From Pseudomonas sp. MAG733B (GTDB taxonomy: Bacteria; Pseudomonadota; Gammaproteobacteria; Pseudomonadales; Pseudomonadaceae), in contig NZ_CP145732.1 of assembly GCF_036884845.1 (NCBI RefSeq), forward strand, positions 1,550,001 to 1,614,000: DNA of 64,000 nucleotides. Reading direction: 5' to 3'. The notes beneath the pieces are model-generated. The model was given only the letters and a program-made list of their open reading frames with translations. It was not told the origin of the DNA and ran no database searches. Positions 44,033-51,953 of this stretch are shown piece by piece (within the stretch, counting starts at the first letter, position 1; the number at the start of each line of letters is the position of its first letter). The position numbers were made by a program, and so were the translations under genes.

Positions 44033-45039
44033 GCGCCATCGCTCTCACCCGTATCCACAGCCGCACGCGCGAACTGGCACCGGGGTTTATCGTCAGCCTG
44101 ATCGTGGCGGCCGCCGCGTCGTTTTTGTCCGAGCACTACGGTGCACCGGTCATGCTGTTCGCCTTGCTGCTGGGCATGGCCCTGAATTTTCTTGCCGATG
44201 ACGGCCCGTGCAAGGCCGGGGTCGAATTCACCGCGCGCACGGTGCTGCGCATCGGCGTGGCGCTGCTGGGGATGCGCATCACCCTGGAGCAAATGGCCGC
44301 GTTGGGCTGGAAGCCGATTGCGCTGGTGGTGATTCTGGTGGTGGTGACCATCAGTGTTTCCGTGATCGCCGCCAAGGCTATGGGCTTCCAGCGTTTGTTC
44401 GGCATGTTGACGGGCGGGGCGACAGCGATCTGTGGTGCTTCGGCGGCGTTGGCTTTGGCGGCTGCACTGCCGAACCATCCGCAGAAAGAACGCGCGACGC
44501 TGTTCACGGTGATCGGCGTTTCGGCGCTGTCGACGATGGCGATGATTGTCTATCCGATGATCGCCAACTGGCTTGAGTTGTCACCGCAGGTGGCGGGGGT
44601 TTTCCTCGGTGCGACCATTCACGACGTGGCCCAGGTGGTTGGCGCCGGTTACAGCATGTCCACCGAGACCGGCGACACCGCCACGGTGGTCAAGTTGATG
44701 CGCGTCGCCATGCTGCTGCCGGTGATCGTCACCGCAGCGATGATCACCCGCATGCAAGGCGCCGATCCAACCGGTAAACGTCCCCCGTTGCTGCCGTGGT
44801 TTGCCGTTGGTTTTCTGATTCTGGCGTGCATCAACAGCACCGGATGGATCGCCCCGGCAGTGCAGGGCTCGATCAACGAACTGTCGCGCTGGTGCCTGGT
44901 GATTTCCATCAGTGCGCTGGGCATGAAGACGCGCTTGCGCGAGCTGGCAGCAGTGGGGATCAAGCCGATTCTGCTGATGGTGGGGGAGACCGTATTCCTC
45001 GTCGTACTCGTGCTGCTGTTGTTGCGGTGGGGTTTCTAG
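44029..45039 (+). CDS. YeiH/PSE-family putative sulfate exporter
   Basis: The ATG at 44029 overlaps the Rieske stop (ATGA) and gives 336 residues. The protein has about ten membrane helices and the family segments LLGMRITLEQM, GGATAICGASAALA and IHDVAQVVGAGYSMS. Proteins of this family are annotated as sulfate or sulfite exporters, with little direct biochemistry. Its place at the end of a TauD-containing operon suggests it removes an inorganic sulfur product. A REP pair and a strong terminator follow. Confidence 0.88.
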   Translation: MSAIALTRIHSRTRELAPGFIVSLIVAAAASFLSEHYGAPVMLFALLLGMALNFLADDGPCKAGVEFTARTVLRIGVALLGMRITLEQMAALGWKPIALVVILVVVTISVSVIAAKAMGFQRLFGMLTGGATAICGASAALALAAALPNHPQKERATLFTVIGVSALSTMAMIVYPMIANWLELSPQVAGVFLGATIHDVAQVVGAGYSMSTETGDTATVVKLMRVAMLLPVIVTAAMITRMQGADPTGKRPPLLPWFAVGFLILACINSTGWIAPAVQGSINELSRWCLVISISALGMKTRLRELAAVGIKPILLMVGETVFLVVLVLLLLRWGF

Positions 45040-45052
45040 ACATCACACAAAT

Positions 45053-45146
45053 CCTGTGGGAGCGGGCTTGCTCGCGAAGGCGGTGTATCAGTCGATAGTG
45101 ATGTTGACTGACACAGCCCTTCGCGAGCAAGCCCGCTCCCACAGGG
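45053..45146. repeat. REP-type inverted repeat pair
   Basis: CCTGTGGGAGCGGGCTTGCT and its inverse lie between the exporter stop and its terminator. Confidence 0.85.
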
Positions 45147-45173
45147 GGAATGCATTTCAATTTCGCTCTTTGC

Positions 45174-45205
45174 GGCGACCGTGCCAGCGGTCGCCGTTTT
45201 TTTTT
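45174..45205 (+). terminator. Terminator of the exporter operon
   Basis: GGCGACCG (45174-45181) and CGGTCGCC (45188-45195) form a perfect stem with a 6-base loop, followed by G and nine T. It lies next to the convergent AraC gene end. Confidence 0.92.
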
Positions 45206-45214
45206 GCCGGGCTG

Positions 45215-46222
45215 TCAGGACGGTTTCTGTTTCTGCGCCCGCCATGTCGCCGGCGGCATTCCAAACTGGCTGATAAACCACCGGGTAAACGAACTCGCCA
45301 TCGAGTAGCCGAGCATGTCGGCAATCCGGCTCAGCGGATAATTCGGGTTATCCAGATAACGCAGCACCAGATCGCGGCGCACATCATTGATCACGTCATT
45401 GAACGCACAACCGTCGTCCTTCAGGCGACGCTGCAGCGTGCGCACGTTCATCCCCTGGCTCTGGGCGACTTGTTCGATGGTGGCGCGGCCCATGGGCAGC
45501 AGCAGGTAGATGGCTTTGCGCACTTCGAACAGCATCGAGGTGCCTTGATTACTTTGCAGTGAGTCGAGGTAACTTTGTGCGTAACGGGCCATGGCCGGGT
45601 CGGCGTTGGGGTTGGTCATGTCGAGGCTGGCGTCGGAACAGACGATGCCATTGAACTCGCTGCCGAACTCCAGGGTGCAACCGAACAGGCGACGATGCAG
45701 CTGCAGATTGTCCGGTGCCTGGTGCATGAAATTGACGCTGTAGGGATGCCAATGCGAGCCGAGCAGCGCCGCGCACAAGCGAAACATCACGCCGATGGCC
45801 AACTCGGTGGCCTGACGGCTAGGCATCGGCGTTTCGGTCACCACCTCTTCACGAATGATCACCATCTTGCCGGCCTCTTCGATGAAGATCGCCAGCGAGT
45901 CATTCATCAAATGCCGGTAATGCACCACCACCTGCAACGCATCGCGCAACGTGCGCTGATGACTGAGCAACAGGCTGACCACGCCAAAATCTGAGAGCTG
46001 ACGCGACTCGGCCATGCTCAAACCGAAGGTCTGGCAACCGCTGGCAGCGGCCGAATCTTCCAGCAAACGCACGGCGGAATCGATGGGGATGCGGTGTTCG
46101 GGGGCTAGCAATTGAGTCCTGCTCAAGCCGACGGCGGCCAATGCATCGCGCGGGTTGAAGCCCAGGTACTGGGTGACCTCCAGGTAGTTGGTCAGTACAG
46201 CGGCGCGAACAAGCTTGGGCAT
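45215..46222 (-). CDS. AraC-family regulator with AraC-binding-like N-terminal domain
   Basis: This 335-residue protein has the N-terminal domain of the OruR/ArgR-like AraC group (residues 20-200, PF12625-like). The C-terminal double helix-turn-helix contains RATIEQVAQSQGMNVRTLQR and YPLSRIADMLGYSMASSFTRWF. It is divergent from the alpha/beta hydrolase and lipid operon at 46579-57923, which is its likely target. The effector is unknown; relatives respond to fatty acids, alcohols or amino acids. Confidence 0.88.
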   Translation of the reverse strand: MPKLVRAAVLTNYLEVTQYLGFNPRDALAAVGLSRTQLLAPEHRIPIDSAVRLLEDSAAASGCQTFGLSMAESRQLSDFGVVSLLLSHQRTLRDALQVVVHYRHLMNDSLAIFIEEAGKMVIIREEVVTETPMPSRQATELAIGVMFRLCAALLGSHWHPYSVNFMHQAPDNLQLHRRLFGCTLEFGSEFNGIVCSDASLDMTNPNADPAMARYAQSYLDSLQSNQGTSMLFEVRKAIYLLLPMGRATIEQVAQSQGMNVRTLQRRLKDDGCAFNDVINDVRRDLVLRYLDNPNYPLSRIADMLGYSMASSFTRWFISQFGMPPATWRAQKQKPS

Positions 46223-46578
46223 GCGTGGGTCTTCCCTGGGCCGATGGCGAATGTCATGAGCGAGGCGACTATATCCAGCGCATCGACGGTTGAACAGTTG
46301 TCTTGTCGTCGATGGTTTTCGCGCTGACCGCTCTCGAATCAGCGCTACTCACAGGCGCAATCCGGGCTCATCCGTTGATTACAGTGACCCTGCGCCAACC
46401 TGCGGGGTTTTTCGACCAGCGGTCACGGCGATGAAGTGTCGGACAATTTGTCATCAAAAGAAAAGTGCCTGACGTCCAATGTAAAGCGCCCCCGCTGGCC
46501 GCTCTTTAATGTCGACCCTACAAAAAGCCCCTGGCGAAAACAGCCAGTCGAGTTATCGAGAAAGCGAAGGTGTTGACC
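46223..46578. other. Divergent control region, AraC gene and hydrolase operon
   Basis: About 355 bases without a gene. GTGACC (46384-46389) and GGTCAC (46421-46426) form a spaced inverted repeat that might be a regulator site. I see no clear promoter or terminator otherwise. Confidence 0.35.
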
Positions 46579-47145
46579 GTGGACAAATTGCAAACTGCTG
46601 CCACCGTTCTGATCGTACCGGGTCTGCGCGAGCACGTTGCCGAGCATTGGCAAACGTTGCTTGAAGCCAGGCTCGCCAAGGTACGCAGTGTCCCGCCACT
46701 GGAGACCGACAAGCTCGACTGCGCTGCTCGTGTGCGGGCGATCCAGCATGTACTGGAGCAGATCGACGGGCCGGTGATTCTGGTGGCCCACAGCGCCGGC
46801 GTGTTGATGGTTGCGCACTGGGCGGCGCAGTACAGCCACCCGATCAAGGGCGCTTTGCTGGCCGCGCCACCGGATCTCGATGCGGTCTGGCCGTCTAATT
46901 ATCCGTCTTCTGAAACCCTGCGCAGCCAGGGCTGGAATCCGCTGCCACAAGGTCCGCTGCCATTTCGCAGCATCGTGGCCGGCAGCACCAACGATCACCT
47001 GGCCAGTTTTTCCGCCGTGTCCCGCATGGCTGAAAACTGGGGCGCCGAATTGCTCGATCTGGGCGATGTCGGCCATCTCAATCCGGCCGCAGGATTTGGC
47101 CACTGGGCGCAAGCCGAGGCGCTGATCCTGCGATTGGACCAATAA
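46579..47145 (+). CDS. RBBP9/YdeN-type serine hydrolase
   Basis: The GTG at 46579 lies 8 bases after GAAGG and is preferred over GTG 46570, giving 188 residues. The small alpha/beta hydrolase has an early VLIVPGLREHVAEHWQ segment with the nucleophile S72 in VAHSAGV. The acid and base are likely in STNDHLA and GDVGHLNP. It is a short cytoplasmic esterase of unknown substrate. It is first of the genes divergent from the AraC regulator. Confidence 0.88.
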   Translation: MDKLQTAATVLIVPGLREHVAEHWQTLLEARLAKVRSVPPLETDKLDCAARVRAIQHVLEQIDGPVILVAHSAGVLMVAHWAAQYSHPIKGALLAAPPDLDAVWPSNYPSSETLRSQGWNPLPQGPLPFRSIVAGSTNDHLASFSAVSRMAENWGAELLDLGDVGHLNPAAGFGHWAQAEALILRLDQ

Positions 47146-47281
47146 AACAGGACCGCTAATACAGGAACCGGCAGGCATTACGCCAACCGGTATTTGCCCT
47201 CACTCCTGAAACGTTGACCCGAAGAGGTCCGCGAGAGGGCGGCTGCGCTTAAAACAAATACAAAAAGGCGGAGACAACGCA

Positions 47282-49285
47282 ATGCACAACAACAAGAGTC
47301 ACGGGTTCACCGCTTCACGCTACACCTTGCTGGCCTCGGCCATTCTCGCGGCAACGGTGCCGATGGCCCATGCGGCGGAGATCGAGACGGGTAACCCGGA
47401 CTGGACAGTTCGCCTGGATAACACCGTGAAGTACAACTACGGCGTGCGCACCGAAAGCGCCGACAAGCGCATGTTGGCCACGCCGAACAACAACGATGGC
47501 GATTACAACTTCCGCAAGGCCGGCACCAACATCACCAACCGCGTCGACCTGTTGACCGAGATGGACGTGGTCTATCAAAACCACATGGGCTTTCGCGTCA
47601 GCGCCGCCAGCTGGTACGACAAGGCTTACGAGAATGCCGGCTCCAACTCCAACCCGTTCGTCAACGGCAACGGTTCGACTTCGGGCCTGATCGCCAACGA
47701 TCCGCGTCTGGCGGGCGTCACCAATGACAACGTCGGCACCGGCAGTCCGCACCTGAGCAACTACGCCCAGCGCTACTACACCGGCCCGTCCGGCGAAATC
47801 CTCGACGCTTTCGTGTTCTACAGCACCGAGATTGGCGAAGAATCGATACTCAGCGTCAAGGCCGGCCAGCACAACGTGTTCTGGGGCGAGACCCTTCTCA
47901 ACCCGGTGCACTCGGTCAGCTACGGTCAGTCCGGTCTCGATCTGGCCAAGCTCGCGGCGTCGCCGGGCACTGAAGCCAAAGAGCTGTTCGTCCCGCGTAA
48001 CCAGCTGTCGATGTCGTTCACCGTCAACCCGGAATTGACCGTCGGCGCCCAGTATTTCCTGGATTGGGATGAAGCGCGTTTGCCTGAGGCCGGAACCTAT
48101 TACGGCGGTTCCGACCTGGTCGGTTTCGGCGCGCAGTCGTTCCTGCTCGGCAACACCAACGCCGTGGTTCCGGGCAGCCCGCTGGGTTGTGGCCTGGCGC
48201 CGTGCAACGGTTTGACCAACGTGCGTCGCGGCCATGACCTGACGCCGGACAAGCGCGGCGACTGGGGCGTCATGGCCAAGTGGTCGCCTGCGTGGCTGGA
48301 TGGCACCCTCGGCGTCTACTACCGCGAAACCTCGGAAATCCTGCCGCAAGCCTGGCTCGATGCTCGCGGTCTGTCCTCGGCCAATGCCAACGGCACCCGC
48401 CCGGCCGGGCAAGTGCCTGCCGTGGTCAACACCCTCAACTCGTTGAGCACCGCCACCTATCAAATGGCCTATGCCGACAACATCAAGATCGTCGGCCTGA
48501 GCCTGTCCAAGGATGTCGGCGGGGTCAGCGTCGGTTCGGACCTGAACATTCGCCACAACATGCCGCTGGCCAGTATCCCGGCGATTGTCAGTACCAACAG
48601 TCCGTTGGGTCTGGGCCAAGGGCTTGGCCTGCTGCCGGCGCGCACCGCTGCCACCGGCGTGGTCTACGACACCCCGGAAAAGGGCGACAGCATGGCCGCC
48701 ACCGGCGACACCTTGCACTGGACGCTCAATGGCTTGATGACCATTGCCGATACGCCGCTGTTCGATTCCGCGACCCTGCTTGGCGAGTTGTACTACAGCA
48801 ACCTGCTCAAGCTCGATAGCAAGAACGAGGCGCTCTACAAAGGCAAGGACAGCTATCGCGGCATCGACGCGCCGACCCGGGACAACTGGGGCATCGCGGT
48901 CAACTTCACACCGACCTGGTATCAGGTGTTCCCCGGTGTCGACCTCAACGCGCCGATGTCCGTCAACGTCGGTCTTGATGGCGTGTCACCGGTCTCCGGT
49001 GGCGGTGCCAAGGACACCGGCAACTACGCCATCGGCCTCGGGGCCGTTGTGTACAACAAATACTTTGTCGACCTGAAGTACGTGGACTCTTTCGGCAAGA
49101 CCGACAAGTGCAACGTCAGCGGCACAAGCACCGGCCCGACCGGTGGCGACGGCTCCACGCCGAACGCCTTCAGCGGCAACGAAAACTACGCCTGTTACGC
49201 CGGTGGCTACTCGGCCTTCTCCGGTGGCGGTGCAACGACTGAGGACCGTGGCGCCGTGTACCTGACGATGAAAACCACTTTTTGA
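47282..49285 (+). CDS. DUF1302 family outer-membrane protein
   Basis: This 667-residue protein has a signal peptide (about 1-31, ending MAHA-AE) and a long sequence of alternating polar and hydrophobic residues ending in TMKTTF. A C-terminal phenylalanine of this type is typical of beta-barrel outer-membrane proteins. The NPDWTVRLDNTVKYNYGVR start is characteristic of DUF1302. The family is usually paired with DUF1329, as here, and is induced during growth on lipids, steroids or other hydrophobic compounds. A porin or receptor role for such substrates is likely. Confidence 0.87.
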   Translation: MHNNKSHGFTASRYTLLASAILAATVPMAHAAEIETGNPDWTVRLDNTVKYNYGVRTESADKRMLATPNNNDGDYNFRKAGTNITNRVDLLTEMDVVYQNHMGFRVSAASWYDKAYENAGSNSNPFVNGNGSTSGLIANDPRLAGVTNDNVGTGSPHLSNYAQRYYTGPSGEILDAFVFYSTEIGEESILSVKAGQHNVFWGETLLNPVHSVSYGQSGLDLAKLAASPGTEAKELFVPRNQLSMSFTVNPELTVGAQYFLDWDEARLPEAGTYYGGSDLVGFGAQSFLLGNTNAVVPGSPLGCGLAPCNGLTNVRRGHDLTPDKRGDWGVMAKWSPAWLDGTLGVYYRETSEILPQAWLDARGLSSANANGTRPAGQVPAVVNTLNSLSTATYQMAYADNIKIVGLSLSKDVGGVSVGSDLNIRHNMPLASIPAIVSTNSPLGLGQGLGLLPARTAATGVVYDTPEKGDSMAATGDTLHWTLNGLMTIADTPLFDSATLLGELYYSNLLKLDSKNEALYKGKDSYRGIDAPTRDNWGIAVNFTPTWYQVFPGVDLNAPMSVNVGLDGVSPVSGGGAKDTGNYAIGLGAVVYNKYFVDLKYVDSFGKTDKCNVSGTSTGPTGGDGSTPNAFSGNENYACYAGGYSAFSGGGATTEDRGAVYLTMKTTF

Positions 49286-49326
49286 TTCACCACTGATTTG
49301 CTCAATGCAAGCAGGAGAATAACAAC

Positions 49327-50685
49327 ATGAAATTCGCACAAACCGTGTTGGCCGCTTCGCTGGCCATGGTCCTCGCCGCGCAGGCGCAGGCCGCTGTTTC
49401 ACCTCAGGACGTTGCCAAACTCGGCAGCAGCCTGACGCTGGTGGGCGCCGAAAAGGCCGGGAACGCTGATGGTTCCATCCCCGCCTACAACGGTGGCCTG
49501 ACCACGCCGCCGGCCAGCTTCAAGGCCGGCGACAGCATGCGCCCGGACCCGTTCGCCAGCGAAAAACCACTGCTGGTGATCGACGGCAAAAACGTCGATC
49601 AGTACAAGAACATGCTCAGCGCCACCACGGTGGAACTGGCCAAGCGTTTCCCGACTTTTCGTGTCGATGTGTTCCCGACTCACCGCACCGTCTCGCTGCC
49701 CCAGGCCGTGCTGGATAACGGTGTGAAAAACGCCAGCGGCGCCAAGTCGCTCGAAGGTGGGCTGGCCATCGAAAACGTGCTGCCGGGCGTCCCATTCCCG
49801 ATTCCGCAGTCGGGCAATGAAGCGATGTGGAACTTCCTGTTGCGCTATCAGGGCGTGAGCATCAACTCCAAGTACGACTCGTGGAACGTCGACTCCGCGG
49901 GTGTGCCAAGCCTGGCGATCACCGGGCAGGCATTCATTTCCTACCCGATCTACGAAAACCTGGCGCAGCCGATCAGCAGCGCCGACGTGTACTACCAGAT
50001 GAAGCTGTCCTACACCGGCCCTGCGCGCCGGGCTGGCGAAGCGATCATGCTCAAGGACGCGGCCAACCCGTTGCAGCAGCCACGCCGCGCCTGGCAATAC
50101 CTGCCGGGCCAGCGTCGGGTGAAACTGGCGCCGAACCTGGCCTACGACACGCCGAACCCGGGCACCGCCGGCGCGGGCACCTACGATGACGTGTTCGTGT
50201 TCAACGGTGCACTGGATCGCTACGACTGGAAGCTGGTGGGCAAGCAGGAAATGATCGTGCCTTACAACACCTACAAGCTGACCTACGTCCAGGATCCGAA
50301 GTCGCTGACCAGCGCCAACCACCTCGCGCCAGACTTCGTGCGTTGGGAAAAACACCGCGTGTGGGTCGTCGAAGGCACCCTCAAGTCCGGTGCGCGCCAC
50401 ATCTACGCCAAGCGCCGCTTCTACCTCGACGAAGACAGCTGGACCGCTCTGGCCTCGGATCAATACGACGCCCGTGGCCAGCTCTATCGCGGCTCCTTCG
50501 CCTTCCTCAGCCAGAGCTATGACAAGCAGGTGCCGGACTCCACGCCGTTCATGATCTACGACCTGGTCGGCGGCACCTACAACATCAACGGTGTGGTCGG
50601 CCCGTATGGCGGCATCAAGTACATCGACCCGCTCTCCAAGGCGCAGTGGTCGTCGGAATCCCTGGCCGGCGCCGGTATTCGCTAA
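49327..50685 (+). CDS. DUF1329 family periplasmic or outer-membrane-associated protein
   Basis: The protein has 452 residues with a signal peptide cleaved near residue 22 (AQAQA-AV). The N-terminal mature motif LGSSLTLVGAEKAGNADGSI (in part) is typical of DUF1329, a family with a lipoprotein-carrier (LolB-like) fold. It lacks a lipobox cysteine. It follows DUF1302 by 41 bases behind AGGAG. The two probably work together in moving a hydrophobic substrate through the envelope, with the RND protein downstream. Confidence 0.87.
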   Translation: MKFAQTVLAASLAMVLAAQAQAAVSPQDVAKLGSSLTLVGAEKAGNADGSIPAYNGGLTTPPASFKAGDSMRPDPFASEKPLLVIDGKNVDQYKNMLSATTVELAKRFPTFRVDVFPTHRTVSLPQAVLDNGVKNASGAKSLEGGLAIENVLPGVPFPIPQSGNEAMWNFLLRYQGVSINSKYDSWNVDSAGVPSLAITGQAFISYPIYENLAQPISSADVYYQMKLSYTGPARRAGEAIMLKDAANPLQQPRRAWQYLPGQRRVKLAPNLAYDTPNPGTAGAGTYDDVFVFNGALDRYDWKLVGKQEMIVPYNTYKLTYVQDPKSLTSANHLAPDFVRWEKHRVWVVEGTLKSGARHIYAKRRFYLDEDSWTALASDQYDARGQLYRGSFAFLSQSYDKQVPDSTPFMIYDLVGGTYNINGVVGPYGGIKYIDPLSKAQWSSESLAGAGIR

Positions 50686-50695
50686 GCCACGATCC

Positions 50696-50798
50696 ACTGT
50701 GGGAGCGAGCCTGCTCGCGATGGACTCAAGAACACCGCGGGGAACCAGACGCCCCGCGTCATCGTTGACGACCATCGCGAGCAGGCTCGCTCCCACAG
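50696..50798. repeat. REP-type inverted repeat pair inside an operon
   Basis: CACTGTGGGAGCGAGCCTGC and its inverse lie between the DUF1329 and YCF48-like genes. This placement may act as an mRNA stability boundary separating high expression of the two upstream genes from lower expression downstream. Confidence 0.85.
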
Positions 50799-50860
50799 AC
50801 GGCATGAACGTCAGGCACACGGACGTGTGTCCCGGCGCGGTTTTCCGAAGAGGACGCGGT

Positions 50861-51937
50861 ATGTGTTCGTATAAAAATTATTTGCCGTTGGCGTTTGGCG
50901 TGGTGCTCGGCCTGTTGCAGGGCACCACCCACGCGGCTAATTACGTCGATGTGCTGGACCTGCCTGTCAAGGTCAGCGCCTTGGCCATCAAAAGCCCGTT
51001 GTCCGGCATGGCCCGCGCCGGTGAGCGCGTGATCGCCGTCGGCCAGCGTGGCCATATTGTGTTTTCCGATGATTCCGGTCAGCACTGGAAGCAGGCCACC
51101 GTGCCGGCCAGTGCCGACCTCACTGCGGTGAATTTTCCGACCGCCACCCAAGGCTGGGCGGTGGGCAATGACGGCGTGGTGCTGCACAGCAGCGACGCCG
51201 GTGCGACCTGGCAAAAGCAACTCGACGGTCGCCAGATCGGCGATTTGCTGGTCAAGCATTACACCGCGCTGGCCAACACCGAGCCGAGCAACGAGCAATG
51301 GCCGTTGCTGGTTGCCGAGGGCCAGCGATTGGTCGAGCAGGGCGCGGATAAACCGCTGCTCGACGTCTGGTTCGCCAACGACAAAGTTGGCTACGTGGTC
51401 GGCGTGTTCAACCTGATCCTGCGCACCGACGACGGTGGCCAGAGCTGGACGCCATTCCAGGATCGCACCGACAACCCGCAGAGTTTCCACCTTAACGCCA
51501 TCGCCTCCACCGGCGACGCGGTGTACATCGCTGGCGAACAAGGCCTGTTGCTCAAATGGGATGACAACGCCCAGCGCTTTGCCGTCGTGCCGACGCCGTA
51601 TCAGGGCAGCTTCTTCGGTGTACTCGGCAAGCCCGGCGAAGTGCTGGTCTACGGCCTGCGCGGTAACGTGTTGCGCAGCATCGATGGCGGCCAGAACTGG
51701 ACCGCGCTCGACACCGGCCTGCACGTCAGCATCACCGCAGGCCTGATCGATGCCCGTGGCAATTACCGCTTGTTCACCCAGGGCGGACAGATGCTGGTCA
51801 GCCAGGGCACGGGCGCGCAATTGCAGCTGCTGCGCCAACCGGTGCCGACGCCGGTCGCCGGTGCCACCCAGTCCGCCGCTGGCGCGTTGGTGGTCGCGGG
51901 CAGCCGTGGCGCCCAGACGCTAGCCCTCGAACCCTAA
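50861..51937 (+). CDS. YCF48-like beta-propeller protein
   Basis: The ATG at 50861 gives 358 residues with a signal peptide ending THA-AN near residue 25. Repeated blades such as GQHWKQATVPA, GATWQKQLDG, GGQSWTPFQD and GGQNWTALDT are BNR/YCF48 propeller repeats. In this conserved operon type the protein accompanies an RND transporter, 16 bases downstream, and is probably its periplasmic accessory. A photosystem assembly role, which the family name implies, does not apply here. Confidence 0.86.
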   Translation: MCSYKNYLPLAFGVVLGLLQGTTHAANYVDVLDLPVKVSALAIKSPLSGMARAGERVIAVGQRGHIVFSDDSGQHWKQATVPASADLTAVNFPTATQGWAVGNDGVVLHSSDAGATWQKQLDGRQIGDLLVKHYTALANTEPSNEQWPLLVAEGQRLVEQGADKPLLDVWFANDKVGYVVGVFNLILRTDDGGQSWTPFQDRTDNPQSFHLNAIASTGDAVYIAGEQGLLLKWDDNAQRFAVVPTPYQGSFFGVLGKPGEVLVYGLRGNVLRSIDGGQNWTALDTGLHVSITAGLIDARGNYRLFTQGGQMLVSQGTGAQLQLLRQPVPTPVAGATQSAAGALVVAGSRGAQTLALEP

Positions 51938-51953
51938 GAGCGAGAACCCAGAC

